Part shown: piece by piece, positions 41,883-50,455 of the stretch
Layout of the letters: each line of letters begins with the position of its first letter
How positions within the stretch are numbered: position 1 is the stretch's first letter
Source of the DNA: a virus
Virus record (IMG/VR): IMGVR_UViG_3300025013_000109
Location: 1 to 63,777 of that record
Direction: 5' to 3' (one strand)
Length of the DNA stretch: 63,777 nt
Program-made: the position numbers and the translations under genes
The notes under the pieces: model-generated
Told to the model about the DNA's origin: nothing
Database searches by the model: none
The model's input: the letters and a program-made list of their open reading frames with translations, nothing else

Positions 41883-41887
41883 GTTAT

Positions 41888-42118
41888 TTAAGTTGTTCGT
41901 TTATACCAAATAAAAGTAAATCCAAGTAGTGTACACCATAAGCAATTCTTTGGATTATAGAACCTCAAGAACCACAACCAGGGTTTTGGGGTCGAAAATT
42001 TTAGATTGTCATACCGAAGCAAACTATTCCAACTGATGTGCCATCTACCTTTATTAATTAACCGATACGATTTCCATATCGTTCCCCGATTGTATAATGG
42101 GTTCACAAAGTCTTTCAT
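41888..42118 (-). CDS. Trp-rich small protein
   Basis: 76 aa with seven Trp residues (NRGTIWKSYRLINKGRWHISWNSLLRYDNLKFSTPKPWLWFLRFYNPKN). Basic and aromatic. Spacing to neighbours is tight (5 nt downstream, 27 nt upstream). The composition is unlike random sequence, but I know no family. Confidence 0.5.
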   Translation of the reverse strand: MKDFVNPLYNRGTIWKSYRLINKGRWHISWNSLLRYDNLKFSTPKPWLWFLRFYNPKNCLWCTLLGFTFIWYKRTT

Positions 42119-42145
42119 AGTTCGTTTTTTTAATATCTTCTATTT

Positions 42146-42349
42146 TTAATTGCTTCGCTTGAAATAAAGTTCAACTGTTTGGCAGATTTTACTTATTTCC
42201 GATATTAATTCAACAGCAACATTTACAACTATATTGCTGCAATCTTTTGGAAGGGGAATAACCTCGAAATCAGTGAATCCTTTTAAAATAAGTTCTTCTT
42301 TGAATTTATTGACTTTATAATTATCGCAAACTATTCCAACCTTTTTCAT
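42146..42349 (-). CDS. Small hypothetical protein
   Basis: 67 aa, alternating beta/alpha pattern (KKVGIVCDNYKVNKFKEELILKGFTDFEVIPLPKDCSNIVVNV), like a tiny Rossmann-type or nucleotide-fold fragment. Overlaps the preceding gene by 4 nt. Unknown function. Confidence 0.55.
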   Translation of the reverse strand: MKKVGIVCDNYKVNKFKEELILKGFTDFEVIPLPKDCSNIVVNVAVELISEISKICQTVELYFKRSN

Positions 42350-42828
42350 GAGCCAACTCTTTCATTCGTTCCATCCCACACAAACTCATTAACTGGCAGA
42401 TGCTTTTGGCAGAAGCAACAGTAAGTTGCCCCGTAGAATTTAGGATCTCTGGCATAGGTTTCAGCAATGGTTAGGTTCATTGTAGTGAACGATCCACAAC
42501 CACCAATATTTTTTCCAACATTATCAACTTCTTTCTGTGTGAGTGCCTTACCTACTAAAGGAGATTCAGATTCAGGATAACGTAAGAAGGCAACATACTT
42601 ATCAGGATCGCCAAATCTGGATGCTTCTTCTCTTGATAGTGGTTCAATTGTTCCACCCTTCAATTCAGTTATTTTGCCTACATGAATATATGACCTCCTG
42701 ACAGGCCGGATAAATCCCTTGGCAATTTCTTCTGCAGAAAGTACCAAATAGACTTCGTTTTGTGGAACGGGTTGGTCGTCTGCTCCATGTCCAAGCCTGG
42801 GATCGCGGGAATCTGTTGTTAAACTCAT
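42346..42828 (-). CDS. Phage protein with C-terminal CxxC
   Basis: 160 aa from MSLTTDSRDPRLGHG (42828). The longer reading from 42858 would overlap the promoter. Conserved-looking segments: NEVYLVLSAEEIAKGFIRPVRRSYIH, and a C-terminus TYCCFCQKHLPVNEFVWDG(T)NERVGS, a probable zinc-binding end. Proteins ending this way are common in phages, but the function is unknown to me. Late-type promoter at 42852-42887. Confidence 0.65.
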   Translation of the reverse strand: MSLTTDSRDPRLGHGADDQPVPQNEVYLVLSAEEIAKGFIRPVRRSYIHVGKITELKGGTIEPLSREEASRFGDPDKYVAFLRYPESESPLVGKALTQKEVDNVGKNIGGCGSFTTMNLTIAETYARDPKFYGATYCCFCQKHLPVNEFVWDGTNERVGS

Positions 42829-42851
42829 GATAATGGATTTATTATTTGTGC

Positions 42852-42887
42852 TAAACATCCTTTTTTTGTGCGCACAAAAAAAGGACG
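42852..42887 (-). promoter_or_regulatory. Late-type promoter P-L9 (terminase operon)
   Basis: Reading the - strand: CGTCCTTT (42887-42880), 20 nt, GATGTTTA (42859-42852). One mismatch in the first box and a weaker second box. A GTGCGCAC palindrome (42868-42875) lies in the spacer. 24 nt to the ATG at 42828, and directly after the terminator 42890-42917. Confidence 0.6.
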
Positions 42888-42889
42888 AT

Positions 42890-42918
42890 AAAAAAAGCCC
42901 CGATTACCCAGGGCTTTA
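42890..42918 (-). terminator. Intrinsic terminator after the Stealth-like gene
   Basis: AAAGCCC-TGGGTAATC-GGGGCTTT stem-loop followed by TTTTATC in the - direction. Confidence 0.85.
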
Positions 42919-42926
42919 CAATTCGT

Positions 42927-43757
42927 TTACTTTTCGAATCGCGACTTATCAGGAAACAGCTTCATAATTACCTTTTTAATTTCTTCGCTCATTCCTCCCT
43001 CCGAATTATTAAGGTATTTCTTCACCTTCATTTGGGCTTTCATATTTTCCCAGTTGGGATATGGCCGGTTAATGCAAAATCCCTGGTTGTTTTTCAAGTC
43101 CAAAGCGCTCCAGTACGGTAAAAAATCTTTAAACCAGTAGTTATAATAAATTTGCTCCAACACAATCGGATCGGCAAGCATATTATATTTTTCAACCAGG
43201 TATTTTACCTTGCTTTTTTCGAAACGGTGCGGAATATGTACCGCATAGTTCCATGTTGGTAAACCTTCCTGCTGTAATAACTTGAGGCTTCTGAGGTTGT
43301 CGCGGCCCCAAACAGTTTGCAGTGATAGCATTGGAGCCTTGCTGTTTAAATCGTTAACCGCTACGGGCAGGCATAAATCGGCATACATCACTTTATTGAT
43401 CAGGTAGATGTCGTCATTCATCCAGAAATATTCTTCGTTTACATCCGGGTGATTGATCACTGCCATGTGTTTGTGCAAAATATCGATGCGCGGGGTTTCG
43501 CCGGAATATTCAACCGGGATAAAATGAACTTCATCGGTGTTAATCCACTCCGGAAGTTCGCCAACGATCAAAATCCTGAATTTTACTACGGTCAGGTTTT
43601 TTTCGAGCGACCGGAGCGAATATTTCATTTCTTCCCATTGAACAAACTTTTTAACATTGGGGTATATCACATCAACTACACGTTCACCATTCCGGTAAGC
43701 GTCCAGTTCATTCTGGAGCTTCTTTATTTCATTTTCAAGTTTAATTTTTGTTGCCAT
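42927..43757 (-). CDS. Stealth-like sugar-phosphate transferase
   Basis: 276 aa. YSLRSLEKNLTVVKFRILIVGELPEWINTDEVHFIPVEY and later EEYFWMNDDIYLI follow the order of Stealth family conserved regions, whose members transfer hexose-1-phosphate to polysaccharide and whose acidic NDD is catalytic. With RmlD-like and GT4-GT2 proteins it is the third carbohydrate enzyme in the phage. It lies directly downstream of the capsid genes. Confidence 0.75.
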   Translation of the reverse strand: MATKIKLENEIKKLQNELDAYRNGERVVDVIYPNVKKFVQWEEMKYSLRSLEKNLTVVKFRILIVGELPEWINTDEVHFIPVEYSGETPRIDILHKHMAVINHPDVNEEYFWMNDDIYLINKVMYADLCLPVAVNDLNSKAPMLSLQTVWGRDNLRSLKLLQQEGLPTWNYAVHIPHRFEKSKVKYLVEKYNMLADPIVLEQIYYNYWFKDFLPYWSALDLKNNQGFCINRPYPNWENMKAQMKVKKYLNNSEGGMSEEIKKVIMKLFPDKSRFEK

Positions 43758-43767
43758 TATTTAGGTA

Positions 43768-43800
43768 TAAAAAAAGCCCCCGAGTACTCGGGGGCTTTCT
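43768..43800 (-). terminator. Intrinsic terminator after the capsid operon
   Basis: GCCCCCGAGTACTCGGGGGC perfect palindrome with a TTTTTTTAT tract in the - direction. Confidence 0.92.
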
Positions 43801-43817
43801 GATATTTCAAAGAGCGC

Positions 43818-44363
43818 TTAAACTCCCAAATCCATTGCTGAATCAACAGGAATTGCTCCTTCGTAAATTGGGCAGGGGCCAAAACCACTGTCAGCGATGG
43901 TGAAGGTTACACCCTTACGGTCGGTTACTGCAGTACCGGTAGTGTCGTTGGCCGAAACTTCAGCAGGAAAGGAAGGAGATCCGTGTAAACGGTATTTACC
44001 ATCATGTTCCTGATACACGAAAAACATTCTCCGGTTCTGAAATTTCAATGCAGCTCCCAGCGTTTTCTTGCTGGTAGTTGGGTAAAACCATGTAGCTGTA
44101 CGTTTAGTGCTTTTACCGTCGCGTTCGCCCTGGCTTTCACCATTTAAACCGGCAGTTTCAGCAGTTCCATACATCGAGTACATTGTTTTTCCGGCTTTCA
44201 GAACAATATCTTCGGTGATCACGATCGATTCTTCCAATGTTGCAGGAGCTGCCGGAAGTTCCGGGAACGATTCAACATCGGCAATAAAGCCGTAATAACC
44301 GATCGAGCGTAAACCGCCCATATTGTTCATGCCTTCCTCAAAATCTAATACATCAAAGTTCAT
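43818..44363 (-). CDS. Virion structural protein next to the major capsid gene
   Basis: 181 aa. Starts MNFDVLDFEEGMNNMGGLRSIGYYGFIADVESFP, then a beta-rich body. It ends VDSAMDLGV; the capsid protein also ends in DLGV, which may be a shared processing or packing signal or chance. Position 30 nt after the capsid gene suggests a decoration, head-closure or tail-tube protein. The choice is not settled. Confidence 0.6.
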   Translation of the reverse strand: MNFDVLDFEEGMNNMGGLRSIGYYGFIADVESFPELPAAPATLEESIVITEDIVLKAGKTMYSMYGTAETAGLNGESQGERDGKSTKRTATWFYPTTSKKTLGAALKFQNRRMFFVYQEHDGKYRLHGSPSFPAEVSANDTTGTAVTDRKGVTFTIADSGFGPCPIYEGAIPVDSAMDLGV

Positions 44364-44393
44364 AGTAGTTCCTCCTTTTTTAGATTTTTTAGA

Positions 44394-45449
44394 TTATACT
44401 CCGAGATCTGCACCCGAGCCGGTGTAATCTCCTGAAAGTTCATTACCAGTTACTGAACCATCGCTGATCATGAATCCGTTTTTGTTCAGATTTTTGATAC
44501 GCATACCAATTTCAAACTGGTTCCAGAACTGTACTTCGTTAGGATCTTCGAAAGGTGAACGGACCTGAACAAAACCGGCATCGCCGAAAGTGTTCATACC
44601 CAAATCGAGGTTACCAGGTTGGGTAAGCATCAGGCGATCTCCAATACCCAAACAGTAGTGCGATACAATCTGCAAATTAGGAATTCCGGCATCTTCCTGC
44701 AGCTGGGTGAGCAAGCTGGCAAAAGTCACATCCTTGTACGATGTTTTTTTGTTTTCCAGCGAATCTTTCACGTTGATCAGCGAATTGTAAGGAATATACA
44801 GAACGGCAGGTTTCTGACGCCATTTTGGATAGATGTTACGCAACCAGTCGCGAAGGCTGTTGAAAGCAGTCAGGTCAGTTGCATTGGCAGGAGCAGTCAA
44901 ATCACCGCAGGCAACCAGGTTACCTTTGGCTTCAGAAATGTCACCGGCAACAATCTCTGCATCGGCAAGGGTATAGAAACCATTGGCCATACCTTGTGGG
45001 GTTTGGTCGGCTACATTACGAACTGCATGGAAAAGGCAGTCGATAATATCTTCACCAACAGTGGTAATAATGTCGGCAATAATATCGCGTTCGAGCGGAT
45101 GTTGTTTGCTTTGATTATTAACCTTGTTTTTTGCAGCATCGAACAATACCTGTTTGGTACTGTAATTCGTAATGTTGTCCCGAATAGGAGCAACAGCACG
45201 GTAGGTTTGCAATTCGCGTTCGATCAAACGTGAAATTTCGTTTTTGTAGTTTATCGTTCCGGCCACGTATGGACGGGCAGCGCCGCCAGCACGTTCTTTC
45301 ACAATCACAATGTCTTTATTGTTCACCTCAAGCATCGAGATTTTAAGCTCTTGCAATACAGGAATCAATACAGCATAAGGGAGCAGCATGAAATCTTTCT
45401 GATAAGTTACAGCTGCCCTTTGTAGTCCGCTAATATTTACAGCATCCAT
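44394..45449 (-). CDS. Major capsid protein
   Basis: 351 aa. Mixed alpha/beta chain with AIPNG-like order: a long helix region (ISRLIERELQTYRAVAPIRDNITNYSTKQVLFDAAKN), the middle P-domain (RDWLRNIYPKWRQKPAVLYIPYNSLI) and a beta C-terminal part (VQVRSPFEDPNEVQFWNQFEIGMRIKNLNKNGFMI). Directly after the protease/scaffold gene, the usual place of the HK97-fold capsid gene. No exceptionally long N-terminal delta domain, consistent with a separate scaffold. Confidence 0.82.
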   Translation of the reverse strand: MDAVNISGLQRAAVTYQKDFMLLPYAVLIPVLQELKISMLEVNNKDIVIVKERAGGAARPYVAGTINYKNEISRLIERELQTYRAVAPIRDNITNYSTKQVLFDAAKNKVNNQSKQHPLERDIIADIITTVGEDIIDCLFHAVRNVADQTPQGMANGFYTLADAEIVAGDISEAKGNLVACGDLTAPANATDLTAFNSLRDWLRNIYPKWRQKPAVLYIPYNSLINVKDSLENKKTSYKDVTFASLLTQLQEDAGIPNLQIVSHYCLGIGDRLMLTQPGNLDLGMNTFGDAGFVQVRSPFEDPNEVQFWNQFEIGMRIKNLNKNGFMISDGSVTGNELSGDYTGSGADLGV

Positions 45450-45457
45450 TATATAAA

Positions 45458-46852
45458 TTATTTAAGGGTTTTACCAAGGTATTCCTGTGATACAGCTTCG
45501 AGCTGTGAACCAAGGTCTTCGTGTTTAGAACTTACCGCGCCAGGTTTTACTGCGCCATCAACGTCTTGTTCTGTAACAGCAATGGCAGCTTGTTCGGCTG
45601 GTCCTGCTTTGAGGGTAGCGATTTCGCCCTGTAACGAGGCGATAGCCTGGTCGCGTTCGGTAACCAACTGTTCAGCGGCCGTTGCGGCCTCCTGGGCAGT
45701 TTGCAAACTGGCTTCAGCAGCAAGTCTGGCCGAATTTTCCAGTTCAAGTTGGTGTTCCAGTTCGGCTGAACCGGGTTCACCAATAGCAGTTTCGAGCGCC
45801 GTCATTTCATCTTCGGTGAAAGTGCGGCGACCATCGGCTTCGAATTCAAGTGAATCCTGGGCCAGGGCGGATTGGATTTTTGGAAACTTCATGGATGACT
45901 TAATTTTTGAATTATTATTTTCCGTCTGACCTCCTGAATTGGAAGCAGGGATTTCTTTTTTAGTGTAGTTGGCCAGCTCAATCACGCGGTTAACGGCATC
46001 GTCAAAACTTCCGATCCGGTCAACCAGTGAGCCTATCACTTCACCGGCCTGGAATGTGCGTCCATGCAGATGCTTATCTTCCACTCCCGAAAGTTGAGCC
46101 TTCATGTCGTTCACAAATTGAATCATATGAGGATTCAGTATTCTTTCTTTGGCAAGTTTGAAATCGAATTCATTAATGGCCGTTTCATATTCCTCGTTTT
46201 TTTCGAAAGCATCATCGGCATAAATGGTTACCTCGCGTTCTTTCATCATGTCTTCATCGCTTTTCGCAATGCGGCCCGAATAAACCAACATGGTACCAAT
46301 GCAACCAACCAGGTCGGTTGGTCTGGATGCAATACGCTCATTTGCAAACGCGCCAACATACATGTGCGCGCTGGCCATCATGCCATCGACCCACACTACA
46401 ATTGGTTTGGTACATTTCTGTATGGCATCGGTTAATTCCGGCACGGCATTGGCAGCACCACCCGGTCCTTCAATAATCATTACATGGCCAATTACCGATT
46501 CATCGTTATCAGCATTTATCAGCCTGCGGGCTAATGTTCTGGATCCAACCGGACCACATATCATATCGTTCTTCATCAGTACGCCACGTACCGGTAGTAC
46601 ATGCACTACTTTTTCGTAAGTAGGCTCATCAACTTCCGGAGCGTCATCGTCCTCGTCATCGTCCCAATAACTGGCGACTGGAGTAAGGGTGTTGGCTGAA
46701 ATGGCAAAAGGAATATTTTCTTTGGGTTCTGTTTCTTCAACAATCATGGCGCCGCCCAGCATCCCGCGAACGATTGGCATATATTGCTGTAATCCTCGTG
46801 CATGCAAATACCAGGGTGAACCAAAAATGTCTTTCGCGATAGAGTATTGCAT
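45458..46852 (-). CDS. S49-type prohead protease fused to scaffold
   Basis: 464 aa from MQYSIAKDIFGSPWY at 46852. Residues 1-280 are an SppA/ClpP-like S49 protease: VLPVRGVLMKN, GPGGAANAV and WVDGMMASAHMYVGA with the likely catalytic Ser, then K in GRIAKS. Residues 300-464 form an acidic coiled coil (LEHQLELENSARLAAEASLQTAQEAATAAEQLVTERDQAIASLQGE), a scaffold that the protease would digest during head maturation. Such fusions are known in tailed phages. Confidence 0.85.
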   Translation of the reverse strand: MQYSIAKDIFGSPWYLHARGLQQYMPIVRGMLGGAMIVEETEPKENIPFAISANTLTPVASYWDDDEDDDAPEVDEPTYEKVVHVLPVRGVLMKNDMICGPVGSRTLARRLINADNDESVIGHVMIIEGPGGAANAVPELTDAIQKCTKPIVVWVDGMMASAHMYVGAFANERIASRPTDLVGCIGTMLVYSGRIAKSDEDMMKEREVTIYADDAFEKNEEYETAINEFDFKLAKERILNPHMIQFVNDMKAQLSGVEDKHLHGRTFQAGEVIGSLVDRIGSFDDAVNRVIELANYTKKEIPASNSGGQTENNNSKIKSSMKFPKIQSALAQDSLEFEADGRRTFTEDEMTALETAIGEPGSAELEHQLELENSARLAAEASLQTAQEAATAAEQLVTERDQAIASLQGEIATLKAGPAEQAAIAVTEQDVDGAVKPGAVSSKHEDLGSQLEAVSQEYLGKTLK

Positions 46853-46872
46853 AGTTGTAGCTTTTAAGCATA

Positions 46873-46908
46873 CAACTTTACAATAGAACAAAGGGTAAAT
46901 AAAGGACT
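46873..46908 (-). promoter_or_regulatory. Late-type promoter P-L10 (capsid operon)
   Basis: Reading the - strand: AGTCCTTT (46908-46901), 20 nt, TAAAGTTG (46880-46873). One mismatch in each box. Its position before the protease start at 46852 (20 nt) supports it. Confidence 0.68.
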
Positions 46909-46913
46909 AAAGG

Positions 46914-47378
46914 CTATGGAAGGTCTGTAATTACAGGTGATTCGCTGATTGAACTGCCGGTCAAATTCACCATTATGGCATTAATTGAAGTTATTTGCCC
47001 CGGAATTTGTTTTTTTCTCAAAATTCTGACCGGAAAAACCAAAAAACTGGTATTATTCATATCGGTAACCAAAGCGGCATTCTTCCGGTTTTCGAAGGTT
47101 TTAAGCCCCGCGATGATTTCAGACCTGATTTTTGGAATCTGGATGTTAATTTCCTTTTTCCATACACTTCCGGCATTGGTCCTGTCTTCATTTTCACTGA
47201 ACGATCCGGTATCGGGAGTAAAGTATATCTCCTGAAATGCGCTGCCTGAATTAAAACTTAGATCATTGAAACTAATTTCACCGGCTAAAGGCTCGGGTAT
47301 TGTAAGCAAGTCGTCAAGTGCAATCAAACTGATATAACTTATACCTCCCAGGTTTTGGCATTCAGGTGCTGTGTTCAT
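46914..47378 (-). CDS. Phage protein upstream of the capsid operon
   Basis: 154 aa, beta-rich. PECQNLGGISYISLIALDDLLTIPEPL...FTPDTGSFSENEDRTNAGSVWKKEINIQIPKIRSEIIAGLKTFENRK. Its polar, jelly-roll-like sequence fits a virion component such as a tail or decoration protein. No cognate family identified. Confidence 0.55.
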   Translation of the reverse strand: MNTAPECQNLGGISYISLIALDDLLTIPEPLAGEISFNDLSFNSGSAFQEIYFTPDTGSFSENEDRTNAGSVWKKEINIQIPKIRSEIIAGLKTFENRKNAALVTDMNNTSFLVFPVRILRKKQIPGQITSINAIMVNLTGSSISESPVITDLP

Positions 47379-47446
47379 GATGGCTGTTTTTTCTAATATA
47401 TATCACTGTATTTGATCTGCATTTTAGAAAAATATTTTTCGGATTG

Positions 47447-47971
47447 TTAAGCTGTTGATAATCTTTGTCTTAATATTCGCTTCGACCGTTCGCGTATCTC
47501 CGACTTTGTTTTTCGGTAGTCACGTTTTTTGATTTGGTCGAAGTTTGCTGTATTCATCCGCTGGTTTAAAATATCCAAAACCGATTCAATAATATCGAGC
47601 TGGCAAAGATTCATCGCATATCCATCCTGAAAGAAAACGTCAATCCATTTATTAAAAAATACCTCGATGCGGTCAATAATTTGCTCCTGGTCTTCCCTGC
47701 TAATATACACATACATGGTCTCCAGCGAGTACCAATTGTGAGGGGTTCGCGGTATCAGGATGTGAACAGGATTTTCGGACGGGATATGGTCAGGTGGCTT
47801 GGTCGATTTCGATAGAAAAGCATTGATCAGTTTCCCAAATTCGGTTTTTCTGGTCACTACTATTTCGGTCTGATCTTTGGGAGTTTCGGTAGCAAAGCGC
47901 AGAAAGGCTTCGAGAATGGGCGGAATATCGATAACTACTGAGGGCTTAATCGGTTGATTTTTATCGGACAT
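47447..47971 (-). CDS. Basic-tailed protein of unknown function
   Basis: 174 aa. The central part is helical (YVYISREDQEQIIDRIEVFFNKWIDVFFQDGYAMNLCQLDIIESVLDILNQRM). The C-terminal 30 residues are very basic (KKRDYRKTKSEIRERSKRILRQRLSTA), a likely nucleic-acid-binding tail. Sits at the border between replication-side genes and virion genes, so a late regulator is conceivable. The sequence does not prove it. Confidence 0.6.
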   Translation of the reverse strand: MSDKNQPIKPSVVIDIPPILEAFLRFATETPKDQTEIVVTRKTEFGKLINAFLSKSTKPPDHIPSENPVHILIPRTPHNWYSLETMYVYISREDQEQIIDRIEVFFNKWIDVFFQDGYAMNLCQLDIIESVLDILNQRMNTANFDQIKKRDYRKTKSEIRERSKRILRQRLSTA

Positions 47972-48086
47972 ACGGAAATATTCATGGGTTAAAGGTTGAC
48001 TCTTAAAACCGGTGAATGAAGCGGACTAATATACATATAAAAATAGATATAGACTTGAATATTTATAAACTATTTCTCCGGACTGA

Positions 48087-48127
48087 ATTAAAAAAGCCAG
48101 ACCCCGAGTGCTCGGAGTATCTGGCTG
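48087..48127 (-). terminator. Intrinsic terminator after 86-aa gene
   Basis: AGCCAGA...TCTGGCT stem with inner CCGAG/CTCGG pair, followed by TTTTTTAATTC in the - direction. The ~120 nt to the left (47972-48086) shows nothing else. Confidence 0.85.
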
Positions 48128-48156
48128 CGGTTGAGATGGTTTCAGCATCTAATCAT

Positions 48157-48417
48157 TTATCGCCCCCACTTTCTTTTGCCTGGGAAGTATATTGACTTTT
48201 TATCATCTGGCAAATTCATTCCTTGCCCTGCAACTTTCTGTATCAATTCAGGTGATAATATTTCGTCAGGCTTAAGAAATTTATAGCCTGAACATGGTCG
48301 GGTTGTGCAATACGATGCTCTTACCCATCCTAACTCATTTTCTTGCCATAATACTGCAACTTCCGAAATTTTGTTGTCTTCGTAGACTTGATGTACTTCG
48401 ATAATTTTGTAGCTCAT
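48157..48417 (-). CDS. Small hypothetical protein
   Basis: 86 aa. SYKIIEVHQVYEDNKISEVAVLWQENELGWVRASYCTTRPCSGYKFLKPDEILSPELIQKVAGQG. Beta start, helical end, two Cys. Terminator follows 30 nt after the stop. Unknown function. Confidence 0.55.
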   Translation of the reverse strand: MSYKIIEVHQVYEDNKISEVAVLWQENELGWVRASYCTTRPCSGYKFLKPDEILSPELIQKVAGQGMNLPDDKKSIYFPGKRKWGR

Positions 48418-48455
48418 AATTTTTGTTTTAAAAAGGTTTTATAATGGTATTGAAT

Positions 48456-48674
48456 CTATACTCCTATCCGTATCGGTCTCCTGGGTACCGGATAAACAAA
48501 TACTGCCAGCGCTTCAGTTTTGTTATCCGCAATAGTCTGGCCGGTTACCTGGTACCACTGCCCATGCTGTTCGATGTATTGACCGTTCATGATCAGGCTG
48601 CATTCCTGGCTGAACAGGTAATTGCCCACGGTAGGTGCTAACTGTTCGTTGCTGGTGTAAAAATCTACTTTCAT
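48456..48674 (-). CDS. Small hypothetical protein
   Basis: 72 aa, beta-rich (MKVDFYTSNEQLAPTVGNYLFSQECSLIMNGQYIEQHGQWYQVTGQ). Its ATG overlaps the stop of the cytosine methyltransferase by 4 nt, supporting a genuine coupled gene. Unknown function. Confidence 0.55.
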   Translation of the reverse strand: MKVDFYTSNEQLAPTVGNYLFSQECSLIMNGQYIEQHGQWYQVTGQTIADNKTEALAVFVYPVPRRPIRIGV

Positions 48675-50455
48675 ACGGCTATTTTATTATAATATATTTC
48701 AATGGCTTTACTATTGCTTTTTACCAATGCTTTGGCAACTACCGGAACTACAGCATTTCCGATAAACTTCTTTTGCTCAGTTTGAGTGCCTTCTAGCTTA
48801 TATCCATCCGGAAAACCCTGAATTCTCAGGAGCTCGTCAATGATCAGCATCCGCATTTTTATATCTACGATTCCGTAAATGGCCATGAACATCCTGATCT
48901 TTTGCATCGTTGCACATTCGCGTTCAAAGATTGGCATGGCGAAGATCTTCCCGGAACTGGCGGCAACAATGTATGGTGGCATTTTATCCATTCTGGCAAT
49001 TAAAGTAAAGCAAGGTTTATCAAGTGATCCTCCTTTATTGGCATATTGTGGATTCAGTAAAAAATGTTCTGCTGATATCAGATTTAATTTGGGGTTGCTG
49101 GTAATCGTTCCTGCCGGTTCTTCAATGCTCGATGGTTTTGAGTGGCCATATTGTTGGTCCATAAAGTTTATGGTAGTCAGTCGTTGTTTAGGTACTCCTG
49201 TAATGGTTGGGTTTGGTTGTTCAATGCTGCCCAGCTGTCCGCCGCCTGAATAATAGTTCTGAATAAACTGCGATTCAATCTTTGCAACCCGTTCTTTGGT
49301 GGTGATGGTTGGGCAAGGATCATCCAATGAAGTGTTGAATCCATTGCCATAATAATGACTCAGGAAAACTGCTGAATGGCTGTCTTTCGTGGTGATGGAT
49401 CCAGCCGGTTGATTAACTGATATGTTCTTGCTTTCCGGATGGCCGGAATAATACTTCGAAAGGAAAACTGACTTAATCAATCCATGTCGGTTACTGGTGG
49501 CAATTGCTCCCAATGGGTTCAATACCGATTTCGATTTCTCTTTCATATCGCCACCGTTGTAACGGATGGTAAATAGATCTTCACCACCGGCAACGAACTT
49601 GACCAGACCGGCATAAATACGCTCCAGTGTTTTTTCTGAGAGTGGTTTCTTTCGGGTAAATATGCTCCGGCCTTCGTCTTCCAGATCGAGTACTTCGCGC
49701 ACGGGTTTCCATTTGGCTTTGGCGCCGAATAATCCACCATGATCAGGAGACTTTGAATGTGTTGTTTCAGGCCATTTCATGGGTAGTCCAATCTTTGCAA
49801 ATTGCCCGAAATACCTTTCTCGGCTGGTATATGCTCCGTGATCGGCTGAATTGATCAGCTGGTAATCGTACTGATATCCGTAACTGCATAATTCTTTAAT
49901 CCAGCGCAGGTAATCGCGGCCATTCAGTTTTGATATCGGACGGCCTTTTTCGTCCAAAGGGCCCCAACTCATAAATTCCCGAACATTTTCGATGTACACG
50001 TAATCGGGCTGCAATTCTTCGATGTACATAAACAGGGCATGTGCCAGGGTTCGGCTGTCGGCATCGCGGGGTAAACCGCCTTTGGCTTTACTGTAGTTGG
50101 TACATTCCAGACTGGCCCACAGGTTAATCACGCATTCCGGAAATTGCGACCGTAATTCGGCAACCAGGTTACTCAGGGCAACAACTACTTTAAAGTCGCG
50201 AACATCTTCAACAAAGTGCATGCAGTCTGGATGGTTGTGCCAGTGACTCATCAGCGCATTGTGATCGTGGTTCACACAGGCCACAACCTTTACATTTTCC
50301 AATCCGGCCAGATGGATACCTGTTGTAGTTCCGCCAGCTCCGGCAAATAAATCGATCCAGAAGATCATTCGTCCATTGGCCACATCGTAACCTTTATTTA
50401 GGTGCAACATCAACGGGCCTAACTTTATTTCTTCGAATAGGTGTTGTGGTTTCAT
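48671..50455 (-). CDS. C5-cytosine DNA methyltransferase with a repeat-containing insert
   Basis: 594 aa. Motif I FWIDLFAGAGGTTTG (32-46), motif IV in the variant form SLECTNYSKAKGG (catalytic Cys near 113), motif VI YIENVREF, motif VIII region SADHGAYTSRERYFGQF, and C-terminal IQGFPDGY...KKFIGNAVVPVVAKAL (motifs IX-X). Between VIII and IX about five repeats of a YYSG/YYGN ... S(I/L)xxPxxTIT unit (residues 330-470) form the target-recognition region. Probably protects phage DNA from restriction. No nuclease partner is seen nearby. Confidence 0.9.
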   Translation of the reverse strand: MKPQHLFEEIKLGPLMLHLNKGYDVANGRMIFWIDLFAGAGGTTTGIHLAGLENVKVVACVNHDHNALMSHWHNHPDCMHFVEDVRDFKVVVALSNLVAELRSQFPECVINLWASLECTNYSKAKGGLPRDADSRTLAHALFMYIEELQPDYVYIENVREFMSWGPLDEKGRPISKLNGRDYLRWIKELCSYGYQYDYQLINSADHGAYTSRERYFGQFAKIGLPMKWPETTHSKSPDHGGLFGAKAKWKPVREVLDLEDEGRSIFTRKKPLSEKTLERIYAGLVKFVAGGEDLFTIRYNGGDMKEKSKSVLNPLGAIATSNRHGLIKSVFLSKYYSGHPESKNISVNQPAGSITTKDSHSAVFLSHYYGNGFNTSLDDPCPTITTKERVAKIESQFIQNYYSGGGQLGSIEQPNPTITGVPKQRLTTINFMDQQYGHSKPSSIEEPAGTITSNPKLNLISAEHFLLNPQYANKGGSLDKPCFTLIARMDKMPPYIVAASSGKIFAMPIFERECATMQKIRMFMAIYGIVDIKMRMLIIDELLRIQGFPDGYKLEGTQTEQKKFIGNAVVPVVAKALVKSNSKAIEIYYNKIAV

